Below, piece by piece: positions 33,355 to 41,291 of a stretch of DNA of 64,000 nucleotides. The stretch covers positions 1-64,000 of the forward strand of contig NZ_JARVSD010000011.1 in the NCBI RefSeq assembly GCF_030209445.1. Direction: 5' to 3'. The position numbers were made by a program, and so were the translations under genes. Positions within the stretch are counted from its first letter, which is position 1; each line of letters starts with the position of its first letter. Under the pieces are notes generated by a model, which saw only the letters and a program-made list of their open reading frames with translations, did no database searches and had not been told where the DNA came from. Source of the stretch: Promicromonospora sp. MEB111 (GTDB lineage Bacteria > Actinomycetota > Actinomycetes > Actinomycetales > Cellulomonadaceae).

Positions 33355-33668
33355 GCGGCCACCGCGCCGAGGATCGCGGCGCTCACGGCGCTGCTCAGGG
33401 CCGCTCCCGCCGCGTCCGTGCCGAGTGCCTGGGCCAGCGCGCCGCGCCGCCCGCCCTCGGCCCGCGCCGCCGCCCGGCCCAGGGCGGCGGCGGACGGGTC
33501 GGCGGGCGGCTCGGCGGTGCGGGAGAGCCGGTCGAACACGGCCTCCCGCTCCGCCGGGGCGAGCCGCTCGAAGGCGGCGACGTGGACCTGCTCGACGGTG
33601 TGCGGCGGGGCGGAGCTCAGCAGCCGCTCGGAGCGGTCGAGCGCCCCGGGGTCGTCAGACCGGGCCAT
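33297..33668 (-). CDS. Conserved hypothetical protein, Ala-rich
   Basis: A 123-residue protein that I do not recognise by function. The first half is charged and helical (ERLLSSAPPHTVEQVHVAAF, then PAEREAVFDRL); the C-terminal third has one hydrophobic Ala-rich segment (GAALSSAVSAAILGAVAAYA) that could be a membrane helix. It is the last gene of the SRPBCC-VOC operon, overlapping the previous gene by 14 bp and the convergent cytochrome gene by 58 bp. Confidence 0.65.
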   Translation of the reverse strand: MARSDDPGALDRSERLLSSAPPHTVEQVHVAAFERLAPAEREAVFDRLSRTAEPPADPSAAALGRAAARAEGGRRGALAQALGTDAAGAALSSAVSAAILGAVAAYAASSAAWEAWSAEGDEL

Positions 33669-33888
33669 CGTCGGCTCCTTCGGCCGGGTCGGCTACCGCG
33701 TCGGCCGGGACGATGCGGTAGCCCTGCTCCGCGAGGGTCCGGGTCATGTGCTCGGCGTACCACTCGGGCCAGCCCTCGTCGTACACGCCGCCCAGCTCCT
33801 CCTGCTCGTGGACGCCGTGCGCCGTCGCCGCCTGCCTGAGCAGGTCGAGCAGGATCTCGTTGGACCTCGGGTCGCCGGTGGTGCTCAT
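33655..33888 (-). CDS. Small hypothetical protein
   Basis: A 77-residue acidic protein of unknown function with a conserved-looking core, GGVYDEGWPEWYAEHMTRTL. ATG 33888 overlaps the stop of the upstream VOC gene (ATGA), which supports this start. No signal peptide or membrane helix. Tight packing suggests a role with the VOC and SRPBCC proteins. Confidence 0.65.
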   Translation of the reverse strand: MSTTGDPRSNEILLDLLRQAATAHGVHEQEELGGVYDEGWPEWYAEHMTRTLAEQGYRIVPADAVADPAEGADDGPV

Positions 33889-34328
33889 CGGCCCGGGAGG
33901 CGGTCGATGATCTGCTGGAGCACCCACTCGTTGCCGTCGGGGTCGGCGAACGACGCGAACGACGCGTAGCTGTCGTGGTCCGGGTGCGGCCCCGGCACGC
34001 GGTTCGCGGTGCCGGCCCAGTGGAAGACGCCGTCCTGGTCGTGCCAGATCTCGCTGACGTCGGCGCCGTGCCCCGCGAGCTCGGCGCGCGCCGCGGCGAG
34101 GTCCGTGACCACGAGGTGCAGGCCCCGCACGGAGCCCGGCGCCGCGTCGGTCAGGTGCTCGCCGAAGATGATCGACGCGGCGGACCCGGGCGGCGTGAGC
34201 TGCACGACGCGCAGGCCGCGCTCGGTGGCGAAGTCGGCGTCGAGACGCCAGCCGAGCCCCGCGTAGAAGGCCTTGGCGCGGTCCACGTCGGCGACGGGCA
34301 GGACGACGACCTCGAGCTTGAGTTCCAT
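33885..34328 (-). CDS. VOC family protein (glyoxalase/dioxygenase superfamily)
   Basis: A 147-residue protein with two beta-alpha-beta-beta-beta halves typical of the vicinal-oxygen-chelate fold: LEVVVLPVADVDRAKAFYAG at the start and FADPDGNEWVLQQI at the end, the latter with the Glu metal-ligand position. Members include glyoxalases and antibiotic-binding proteins, so function is open. GGAGAA precedes the ATG. It lies 50 bp downstream of the SRPBCC gene in the unit facing the CGNR regulator. Confidence 0.85.
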   Translation of the reverse strand: MELKLEVVVLPVADVDRAKAFYAGLGWRLDADFATERGLRVVQLTPPGSAASIIFGEHLTDAAPGSVRGLHLVVTDLAAARAELAGHGADVSEIWHDQDGVFHWAGTANRVPGPHPDHDSYASFASFADPDGNEWVLQQIIDRLPGR

Positions 34329-34378
34329 GGTGTTCTCCGATTCCAGGTGGGTGGTGCGGCGGTCGGGGTCTTCGGGGG

Positions 34379-34807
34379 TCACTTGGCCGACAGCGGACCG
34401 GCGAAGGACTTGCTGAGGGAGGCGGGGCCCACGAGGGGCAGCAGGGCGGCGAGCAGCTTGCGCTGGAAGGTCTGGGGCCGGCGGGTCAGCTCGACGTCGA
34501 TGCGGCTGCCGTCCCCGGCGGGGGAGACCTGGAAGACCCAGCCACCGCCGGGTCCGAACACCTTCGAGTCCAGTGTCGTGATGTCGACGCGGCCGCGCTC
34601 GTCGTCCCACTCGTAGCGGGCCCTCTCCCAGGCGGCCGCGGTGCCCTCGGTGACCTCCGCCCAGTTGTCGCCCTGGGCGTGGACCGTGAGGTGGTCGGCG
34701 TCGATCGTGGGCCAGGCCTCGGCGCGGGCGGGGCTGAAGTCGGTCAGCACCCGCATGGCGGCCTCGGGGGCGAGCGTGGAGTCGAGGTGAAAACGAACGG
34801 CGGTCAT
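34379..34807 (-). CDS. SRPBCC-fold (START-like) protein
   Basis: A 142-residue protein of the polyketide-cyclase/AHSA1-type SRPBCC fold, with a hydrophobic ligand-binding cavity: start MTAVRFHLDSTLAPEAAMRV, middle RYEWDDERGRVDI and a C-terminal long helix (RKLLAALLPLVGPASLSKSF). The ligand is unknown. It is the first gene of the minus-strand unit and faces the CGNR regulator across three operator-like palindromes, so it is the likely main target. Confidence 0.78.
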   Translation of the reverse strand: MTAVRFHLDSTLAPEAAMRVLTDFSPARAEAWPTIDADHLTVHAQGDNWAEVTEGTAAAWERARYEWDDERGRVDITTLDSKVFGPGGGWVFQVSPAGDGSRIDVELTRRPQTFQRKLLAALLPLVGPASLSKSFAGPLSAK

Positions 34808-34826
34808 GGTCAGGCTCCTCGGTTGT

Positions 34827-34847
34827 GTAACCACTTTGAGCGGTTAC
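34827..34847. promoter_or_regulatory. Operator A, GTAACC-N9-GGTTAC
   Basis: A perfect 6-bp inverted repeat with a 9-base spacer, 20 bp upstream of the SRPBCC start. One of three equal-geometry sites in this divergent region; on the opposite strand the spacer contains CTCAAAGT, similar to site B. Confidence 0.7.
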
Positions 34848-34877
34848 TGCGATGATCAGAACTGTGGCACAGGTTGC

Positions 34878-34898
34878 GTAACCCGTCAAACTGGTTAC
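34878..34898. promoter_or_regulatory. Operator B, GTAACC-N9-GGTTAC
   Basis: The best of the three sites: arms extend to GCGTAACC / GGTTACGC, with spacer CGTCAAACT. It sits mid-way between the divergent genes, 51 bp from site A and 41 bp from site C. Confidence 0.75.
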
Positions 34899-34918
34899 GC
34901 GGACTTGTGCGTCACCCG

Positions 34919-34939
34919 GTCACCGGCCAGAATGGTTAC
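34919..34939. promoter_or_regulatory. Operator C, GTCACC-N9-GGTTAC
   Basis: The same 21-bp geometry with one changed base in the left arm; it ends directly before the GTG start of the CGNR regulator gene, so occupancy would block that gene (autoregulation). Confidence 0.65.
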
Positions 34940-35653
34940 GTGAACCACGCCTTCCCCTGCGGAACGCTCGCGCTCGACTTCCTCGGCACGCTGCGCGCCC
35001 GCCGCAACCCGGTCCCCGCGGAGAAGCTCGGCACGCCCGAGCTCCTCGACGACTGGTTCGTCGAGTCGGGGATGTTCGACGCCGCCCCGCACGCCGACGA
35101 GGCCGACCTGGCGGCGGCCCTGGAGCTGCGCGAGTCGCTGTACGCGCTCGTCGAGGAACGACTCGGCGGACGCGCGGCGCTCGCGGCCGCGGCTTCCGCC
35201 GCGGCGTCGGACCTGGCCGGGCAGTCTGGTCCGGTCGGGCACGCCGAGGTGGCTCCCACGGGCCCGGCAGCGCTCGCCGCGGCCGTCGAGGTTCTCAACC
35301 GGTACGCCGCGGAGCCGCCGGTCACGGTGCGGCTGGATGTCGGCGACGGAGGCGTCGGCGACGCGGCCGCGGTCGGCAACGGCGCCGCGAGCATCCGTCG
35401 CACCGGCACGGCCGCACAGGGCCTGGCCGCCGTCGCCCGCGAGGCCGTCGAGATCCTGGGCGGCCCGGACGCCGCGCTCCTGCGCGAGTGCGGCCGCCCC
35501 GAGTGCACCCAGGTCTACCTCGACCGTTCGCGCGGCCACCGCCGCGAGTGGTGCGCCATGCGCACCTGCGGCAACCGGGTCAAGGTCTCGGCCTACCGCT
35601 CCCGCCACCGCACCGCCCCGGCGTCGTCGGCGCCGTCGACGACCCACGCCTGA
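34940..35653 (+). CDS. CGNR zinc-finger / ABATE-domain regulator
   Basis: A 237-residue putative transcription factor. The N-terminal ABATE domain begins HAFPCGTLALDFLGTLRARR; the C-terminal zinc finger has LRECGRPECTQVYLD and WCAMRTCGNRVK, giving four cysteines and the CGNR signature. GTG 34940 is chosen because it directly follows operator C; no better start exists. It is divergent from the SRPBCC-VOC operon and probably represses that unit and itself. Confidence 0.85.
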   Translation: MNHAFPCGTLALDFLGTLRARRNPVPAEKLGTPELLDDWFVESGMFDAAPHADEADLAAALELRESLYALVEERLGGRAALAAAASAAASDLAGQSGPVGHAEVAPTGPAALAAAVEVLNRYAAEPPVTVRLDVGDGGVGDAAAVGNGAASIRRTGTAAQGLAAVAREAVEILGGPDAALLRECGRPECTQVYLDRSRGHRREWCAMRTCGNRVKVSAYRSRHRTAPASSAPSTTHA

Positions 35654-35684
35654 CCCCGCCCGACCTCGCTCCGCCCGCCCGGAA

Positions 35685-35755
35685 GTGCGCTTCTACCCAG
35701 TCATCTGGCCCGAAAACGACCGTAATCCGGGCCGGATGACTGGGTAGAAGCGCAC
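35685..35755. terminator. Long 28-bp stem hairpin
   Basis: Arms 35685-35712 and 35728-35755 (starting GTGCGCTTCTACCCAGTCAT) pair over 28 bp with a single G-T mismatch and a 15-base loop. It follows the CGNR gene and precedes the LacI operon. It resembles the 6960-7023 hairpin in size and position but not in sequence. Confidence 0.7.
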
Positions 35756-35824
35756 CTCTGACCTGGGTCGTCGGGGGCCGCTTGACGGCCCGCCCGCGCC
35801 GGTGCAACACTGGCGCCCATCACC

Positions 35825-35836
35825 GGAAACGTTTCC
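35825..35836. promoter_or_regulatory. LacI-family operator 1
   Basis: The perfect palindrome GGAAACGTTTCC with central CG, the classic LacI/GalR operator type, about 15 bp downstream of a possible promoter (TTGACG 35782-35787, AACACT 35806-35811). Confidence 0.85.
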
Positions 35837-35858
35837 AGTGTGCATCCGGCTGGAAACT

Positions 35859-35870
35859 GGAAACGTTTCC
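35859..35870. promoter_or_regulatory. LacI-family operator 2
   Basis: A second identical GGAAACGTTTCC, 34 bp centre-to-centre from operator 1 and 52 bp before the lacI start; a half-site TGGAAAC lies at 35851-35857. The pair suggests cooperative autorepression of the whole operon. Confidence 0.85.
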
Positions 35871-35922
35871 AAATCTGCTGGGTCAGGCACAGGGCAGGAC
35901 CTCACGACGAAGTGGAGTGACA

Positions 35923-36954
35923 GTGTCGTCATCACGCGCCACCCTCATCCAGGTGGCCGAGCGCGCCGGGGTGTCGCTGGCGTCGACCTCGCGGGCGCTG
36001 CACGGCACGGGCGCCAGCCAGAAGATGGTGGACCGCGTCCGCGCCGCCGCCGCCGAGCTCGGCTACAGCCCGGACGCGATCGGCCGGTCGCTGCGGATGA
36101 AGCGGACCTTCCAGGTCGCGTTCGCCGTCGCCGACATCGGCAACCCCGTCTACGTCGAGATGCTCACCGCGATCCACGAGGTCCTCGCCCCGCACGGGTA
36201 CCGCGTGGTCGTCATGTCCACGGGGCACACGGTCGCCTCCACGGTCGACCTGGTCCGCAGCCTCGGCAGCGGGTTCGTCGACGGCCTGATCGTCAGCCCG
36301 CTGCGCACCGACGACGCGCTCGTCGACGCGATCCGGGAGGCGCCCGTCCCCGTCGTCGTCATCGGCCGCTCGCTCGAGCAGCAGGGCATCGACTCCGTCT
36401 CCACGGACTCGGCCGCGGGCCTCGGCCAGGCCGTCGCCCACCTCCTGGAGATCGGCCGCCGCCGGATCGGGTTCGTCAACGGACCGCTCGACACCACCCC
36501 GGGCGCCGCCCGCCAGCGCGGGTTCGACGCCGCCACGAGCGGCCCGGCGTTCACCGGGGACCACGCCGAGACCGAGCGGGCCGACGACTTCACGGTCGCC
36601 GCCGGGCTCGCCGCCGCGCGCCGGCTGCTGTCCCGCACCCCCGCGGCGGGGCCGTTCGACGCCGTCGTCGCGGCCAACGACCTGCTCGCCATCGGCGTCG
36701 TCCGCGCCGCCCGGGAGCTGGGGCTCTCGGTGCCCGGCGCGCTCGCCGTCACCGGGATGGACGACACGGAGATCGGCCGCGTCTTCCAGCCGAGCCTGAC
36801 CAGCGTCTCGCTCGGGTCCGCGGAGCGTGGCGCCGCCGCCGCCCGGCTGGTCCTGGACCGGGTGGACGACGGCGCCGAGCCCGCCCAGCAGATCGCCATC
36901 GGGCCGCGCCTGTTCGTGCGCGAGTCCACAGCCCAGGAAGAGAGTGCCCGATGA
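35923..36954 (+). CDS. LacI family transcriptional repressor of the ADP-ribosylglycohydrolase operon
   Basis: A 343-residue regulator. The N-terminal LacI helix-turn-helix is TLIQVAERAGVSLASTSRAL, followed by the hinge region ELGYSPDAIGRSLRM and a sugar-binding-type effector domain ending near VTGMDDTEIGRVFQPSLTSV. A GTGGAG site precedes GTG 35923. Two identical operators lie just upstream. It is the first gene of an eleven-gene plus-strand operon, so its inducer is probably the transported sugar or a product of it. Confidence 0.9.
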   Translation: MSSSRATLIQVAERAGVSLASTSRALHGTGASQKMVDRVRAAAAELGYSPDAIGRSLRMKRTFQVAFAVADIGNPVYVEMLTAIHEVLAPHGYRVVVMSTGHTVASTVDLVRSLGSGFVDGLIVSPLRTDDALVDAIREAPVPVVVIGRSLEQQGIDSVSTDSAAGLGQAVAHLLEIGRRRIGFVNGPLDTTPGAARQRGFDAATSGPAFTGDHAETERADDFTVAAGLAAARRLLSRTPAAGPFDAVVAANDLLAIGVVRAARELGLSVPGALAVTGMDDTEIGRVFQPSLTSVSLGSAERGAAAARLVLDRVDDGAEPAQQIAIGPRLFVRESTAQEESAR

Positions 36955-37916
36955 CCGTCCTCGCCTCGCCCCGGCCGCCGTCGACGCCCCGGTCCGGGCG
37001 CCGCCGCGGCCCCACGGGCATGGACCGCGCCCGACGCCGCGAGGCCGCCGCACTGGTGATGCCGTCGCTGCTGCCGATCCTCGTGCTGTCCGTCGCGCCG
37101 CTGCTCATGGGCGTGCTGCTCGCGTTCACCGACGCGGAGCTCGTGCGGCGCCCCGACTACCAGTTCGTCGGCGTCGACAACTTCGTGCGGCTGGCCGGCA
37201 ACTCGTTCTTCTGGGACTCGTTCCGCATCGGCATGGTGTGGGCCGTCTCGGTGACGCTGCTCCAGCTCGTCGCCGCCCTGGGCCTGGCCCTGCTGCTCAA
37301 CTCCGGTCTGCGGCTGCAGGGGCTCACCCGGGTGCTCGCCCTGATCCCGTGGGCGATGCCGCCCGTGGTCGTGGCGATCATGTGGAAGATGATCTACTCG
37401 CCGAACGCGGGGCCGCTCAACGCGTTCCTCGGCTCGGTGGGTCTGCCGGACGACATCAACTGGCTCGCCGACTTCTCGACCGCGCTGCCCGCCGTCATCG
37501 TCGTCGGCGTCTGGGTGGGCATGCCCCAGACCACGGTGACGCTGCTCGCCGGGCTGCAGCAGATCCCGCAGGAACTGCACGAGGCCGCCGCGATGGACGG
37601 CGCCGGGGCCTGGCGCCGGTTCTGGGCGGTCACGCTGCCGAGCCTGCGGCCGATCGTCACGTCGATCACGTCGCTCAACTTCATCTGGAACTTCAACTCG
37701 TTCTCGCTGGTCTACGTGCTGACCGAGGGCGGGCCCGGCGGCCGCACCATGCTGCCGATGCTGTTCACCTACCTGGAGGCGTTCAAGAACCGGAACATCG
37801 GTTACGCCGCCGCGATGGGCGTGGTGCTCGTCGTGGTGGTCGTGCTCCTCCTCGCGCTCTACCTGCGGTCGCAGTTCCGTGACGACCGCGCCGAGAAGAC
37901 GAAGAAGGAGGGCTGA
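36951..37916 (+). CDS. ABC sugar permease, CUT1 family, MalF-like
   Basis: A 321-residue permease with about six membrane helices and a basic N-terminus (RSGRRRGPTGMDRARRREAA). The EAA loop reads LHEAAAMDGAGAWRRFWAVT. ATG overlaps the lacI stop by 4 bases. With the following permease and binding protein it forms an importer lacking its own ATPase gene. The solute is unknown; the neighbours suggest a ribose-containing compound. Confidence 0.92.
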   Translation: MTVLASPRPPSTPRSGRRRGPTGMDRARRREAAALVMPSLLPILVLSVAPLLMGVLLAFTDAELVRRPDYQFVGVDNFVRLAGNSFFWDSFRIGMVWAVSVTLLQLVAALGLALLLNSGLRLQGLTRVLALIPWAMPPVVVAIMWKMIYSPNAGPLNAFLGSVGLPDDINWLADFSTALPAVIVVGVWVGMPQTTVTLLAGLQQIPQELHEAAAMDGAGAWRRFWAVTLPSLRPIVTSITSLNFIWNFNSFSLVYVLTEGGPGGRTMLPMLFTYLEAFKNRNIGYAAAMGVVLVVVVVLLLALYLRSQFRDDRAEKTKKEG

Positions 37917-37920
37917 GTCG

Positions 37921-38760
37921 ATGCGCGTCATTGCCCAGCAGATGGTCCGCCCCGCCCAGTACGTGGCGCTGGCCGGTTACATCATCTTCCTGGGGTTCCC
38001 GCTGCTGTGGCTGCTGTCGGCCTCGGTGAAGTCGTCCGGCGAGCTCAACTCCCTGGTCGTGAACCTGCTTCCGCAGGAGTGGCACTGGGAGAACTACTCG
38101 GAGGCCCTGGCCCGGCAGGGCCTCGTGCGGTCCTCGGCCAACAGCGCGATCGTCGCGCTCGCGTCCACCGCGCTCGTCATCCTCGTCGCGCTGCCCGCGT
38201 CGTACGTGCTCGCGCGGCTCAAGGGGGCGATCCGCGCGGCCGGCGTCGGCTGGATCCTGGTGAGCCAGGTGTTCCCCGTGATCCTCGTGATCCTGCCGCT
38301 GTTCCTCATCCTGCGGACCATCGGCCTGACGGACAGCCTGGTGGGGCTCACGCTCGTGCACACCACGTACACGCTGCCGTTCGCGCTGTGGATGCTGCAG
38401 GGGTACGTCGCCGCGATCCCGGTGGAGCTGGAGGAGGCCGGGTCGATGGACGGCGGCAGCCGTCTGGTGGTGCTGCGCCGGATCGTCTTCCCGCTGCTCG
38501 CCCCCGGCGTCGTCGCCACCGCGATGTTCAGCTTCGTCTCGTCCTGGAACGAGTTCTTCTTCGCTCTCGTGCTGCTCCAGTCGCCCGAGAACTACACCCT
38601 GCCGATCACCCTGTCGACGTTCATCGGCGGCGAGGGCAAGGTCGCGCTCGGCCCCCTGGCGGCGGGCTCCGTGCTCGCCGCGATACCCAGCATCGTCTTC
38701 TTCTCGATCATGCAGAAGAAGCTCACCGGCGGCCTCATGGCCGGGGCGGTCAAGGGATGA
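37921..38760 (+). CDS. ABC sugar permease, CUT1 family, MalG-like
   Basis: A 279-residue permease with about six helices. The EAA loop is LEEAGSMDGGSRLVVLRRIV, and the C-terminus QKKLTGGLMAGAVKG is typical of MalG-type subunits. It starts 4 bp after the upstream permease stop, with a AAGGAGG site at the end of that gene. Confidence 0.92.
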   Translation: MRVIAQQMVRPAQYVALAGYIIFLGFPLLWLLSASVKSSGELNSLVVNLLPQEWHWENYSEALARQGLVRSSANSAIVALASTALVILVALPASYVLARLKGAIRAAGVGWILVSQVFPVILVILPLFLILRTIGLTDSLVGLTLVHTTYTLPFALWMLQGYVAAIPVELEEAGSMDGGSRLVVLRRIVFPLLAPGVVATAMFSFVSSWNEFFFALVLLQSPENYTLPITLSTFIGGEGKVALGPLAAGSVLAAIPSIVFFSIMQKKLTGGLMAGAVKG

Positions 38761-38807
38761 CCAGCCCCCACGGCCACACCAGCACCACCTATCCGAAAGG
38801 CAGACCC

Positions 38808-40082
38808 ATGAAGTCTCGTGGAGTGTTCATCGCTGCATGCCTCACGACCACCACCCTCCTGCTCGCCGCCTGCGGCAGCGGGGACGCCGGCGACGACGGC
38901 CCGGTCACGCTGAAGTTCCAGGCGCTGTCCGACCAGCCGGCCGCGATCGCCGCGACCGAGTCGATCGTCGAGGACTGGAACACGGCCAACCCCGACGTCC
39001 AGGTCGAGATCGTCCCGGCGGGCTGGGACGGCGTCTACGACAAGCTCATCACCCAGTTCAACGGCGGCGCCGCGCCCGACATCATCCACTACGAGGCGGC
39101 GAGCATCGTCTCGTTCGCCCGCGACGGCTACCTGGCCGACCTCACCGACCTCATGTCGGACGAGCGCCGTGCGGACATCCCCGAGGGCGTGCTCGACTCC
39201 GTGACCGTCGACGACCAGGTGATCGCCTACCCGACCGAGCTGCAGTCGTACGTGGTGTTCGCCAACCGCACGCTGCTGGAGGACGCCGGGGTGGAGATCC
39301 CGACCGGTGAGACGATGACGTGGGACGAGCTGCGCGAGATCGCGAAGGCGACCACGAAGGGCGACGTCTACGGCCTCGGCTGGGGCCTGTCGAGCCCCAC
39401 GGCGGCGTTCATGGCGCTGGCCCCCGGGTTCGGCGGCACCTACATCACCGGCACGGGCGAGGACGCCGACCTGACCGTCGGCGAGGGCGAGATGGCGCTG
39501 CCCGAGCTGGTGCACGGCATGGCCTACGACGACAAGTCGATCCTGCCGGTCACCCTGACGCAGTCGGGTTCGGAGGCCATCGCCTCGTTCTACGCCGGGC
39601 AGACGGCGATGACCGTGCAGGGTTCCTACCAGGCCGCGAACATCGCCAAGGACGCGCCGGAGGACCTCGACTGGGTGGCGCTGCCCCCGCTGGCCGGCCC
39701 CGAGGGCCCGCAGCAGGCGGCCAACCCGCAGACGCTGTCGGTCAACATCGACTCCGAGCACGTCGAGGAGTCCGCGGAGTTCATCGAGTTCTTCACGCAG
39801 ACGGAGCACCTCGCCGCGCTGAACGAGGCGGACGCCCTGATCCCGGCGACGACGTCGGCCCAGGAGGCCCTGACGGAGAAGCTCGGCGACGAGAACGGCT
39901 GGAGCACGATCCTGGCCTCCGGCCAGAACTTCACGGCCGCCCCGTACCTCTTCGCGGACTCGTACGCGCAGTGGAAGGACACCGTGGCGACGCCCGCCTA
40001 CCAGCGCTACCTGGCGCAGGAGACGGACGAGACGGAGCTCGCCGACCAGCTCACGAGCGGCTGGGACGAGATCACGCAGTAA
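38808..40082 (+). CDS. ABC transporter solute-binding lipoprotein
   Basis: A 424-residue secreted binding protein. Signal peptide with lipobox LLLAACGSG (Cys about residue 22) anchors it to the membrane. The mature sequence shows the family 1 solute-binding fold (FNGGAAPDIIHYEAASIVSF and MTVQGSYQAANIAKDAPEDL). It lies last in the transporter group, 47 bp after the permease. It defines the substrate of the system, which cannot be read from sequence. Confidence 0.9.
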   Translation: MKSRGVFIAACLTTTTLLLAACGSGDAGDDGPVTLKFQALSDQPAAIAATESIVEDWNTANPDVQVEIVPAGWDGVYDKLITQFNGGAAPDIIHYEAASIVSFARDGYLADLTDLMSDERRADIPEGVLDSVTVDDQVIAYPTELQSYVVFANRTLLEDAGVEIPTGETMTWDELREIAKATTKGDVYGLGWGLSSPTAAFMALAPGFGGTYITGTGEDADLTVGEGEMALPELVHGMAYDDKSILPVTLTQSGSEAIASFYAGQTAMTVQGSYQAANIAKDAPEDLDWVALPPLAGPEGPQQAANPQTLSVNIDSEHVEESAEFIEFFTQTEHLAALNEADALIPATTSAQEALTEKLGDENGWSTILASGQNFTAAPYLFADSYAQWKDTVATPAYQRYLAQETDETELADQLTSGWDEITQ

Positions 40083-40121
40083 CTGACGCAAGCGACGTAG
40101 GAACGAACAAGGAGCGTAGCC

Positions 40122-41291
40122 GTGAGCTGGTTAGAGGACCGGTCGGTGGCCGTGATCACCGGTGCCGCAGTGGGGGACGCCCTCGGTGGAGCGACCGAGG
40201 GCTGGACACCGGAACAGATCGAGGAGCGGCACGGGGGCCGCGTGCGCGGCATCGTCGGGCCCTGGTACCCCAACTGGCGCGACGCGCGCCCCATCGCCCC
40301 GTACCACAAGGGCGACGGGCACATCACGGACGACACCCTCATGACCAGGGCGCTCGTGGAGGTGTACGCCAAGCGGCGTGCGCACCTCGACGCCTACGCG
40401 ATGGCCGAGGACCTGGTGCCGCTGATGATCGGGGAGCCGCGGTGGATCCCCGAGCTCGAGTCGACGGCGCTGCTGCTCCAGCGGGTGTTCCTCGCCGAGA
40501 AGTGGCTCGTGGCCCGGCTGCACTACGGGCACGTGGACCCGCGCGAGGCGGGCGTGGGCAACGTCGTCAACTGCGGGGCGGCCATGTACGCCGCGCCCGT
40601 GGGGCTGGTGAACGCGGGCGACCCCCGCGCCGCCTACGCCGAGGCGATCGACCTCACAGGCGCCCACCAGTCCAGCTACGGACGCGAGGCGGCCGGGGTC
40701 TTCGCGGCGATGGTCGCGGCCTCGGTCGCCCCGGGCGCCACGCTGGACGACGTCGTGGCCGCCGCGCTGGACGTGGCGCACGACGGGACGGCGGCCGCGC
40801 TCCGGGCCGTCGTGGACGCCCTGTCCGGCTGGCCGGAGCCGCCCACGACCGACGACGAGGAGCGCAAGCTCGCGCGCCTCGTGCGGGAGGTCGTGGCCCC
40901 GTACGACTCGGTCGGCCCGGAGTACCGGCAGATGTCGATGGACGCCCGCCGGCCCTCGCGCACCAAGTCGATCGAGGAGCTGCCGGTGGCGCTCGGGCTC
41001 CTGCTCGGGCACCGCGGCGACTACCGCGGCTCCGTGCTGGCCGCCGTGAACTACGGCCGGGACGCCGACTCGATCGCCGTCATGGCGGGCGCCGTGGCCG
41101 CCGGGCTGGGCGGGAGCGGCGTGGTGCCCGCCGAGTGGCTCGACCAGATCGAGACCGCCAGCCAGATGGACGTCCGCGAGACGGGCCGCCTCATGGCGTC
41201 CGCGGCGGGCGACATCCTGCGGGCGGACCGCGAGCGGGCGCTGGCCCGGCTGACGTCGCTCGACGCCGTCGGGGCGGGTGAGCCCGCGTGA
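40122..41291 (+). CDS. ADP-ribosylglycohydrolase-family protein (first copy)
   Basis: A 389-residue all-helical ARH/DraG-type hydrolase that would cleave an N- or O-glycosidic bond to a ribose. Metal-site motifs are present: GAAVGDALGGATEGW at the N-terminus, HITDDTLMT with the Asp pair, and NYGRDADSIAVMAGAVAAGL at the C-terminus, where GRDADS replaces the usual GGDTDT. GTG start after AAGGAG. Downstream ARH and ribokinase genes overlap in series, suggesting small-molecule catabolism rather than protein de-ADP-ribosylation. Confidence 0.82.
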   Translation: MSWLEDRSVAVITGAAVGDALGGATEGWTPEQIEERHGGRVRGIVGPWYPNWRDARPIAPYHKGDGHITDDTLMTRALVEVYAKRRAHLDAYAMAEDLVPLMIGEPRWIPELESTALLLQRVFLAEKWLVARLHYGHVDPREAGVGNVVNCGAAMYAAPVGLVNAGDPRAAYAEAIDLTGAHQSSYGREAAGVFAAMVAASVAPGATLDDVVAAALDVAHDGTAAALRAVVDALSGWPEPPTTDDEERKLARLVREVVAPYDSVGPEYRQMSMDARRPSRTKSIEELPVALGLLLGHRGDYRGSVLAAVNYGRDADSIAVMAGAVAAGLGGSGVVPAEWLDQIETASQMDVRETGRLMASAAGDILRADRERALARLTSLDAVGAGEPA

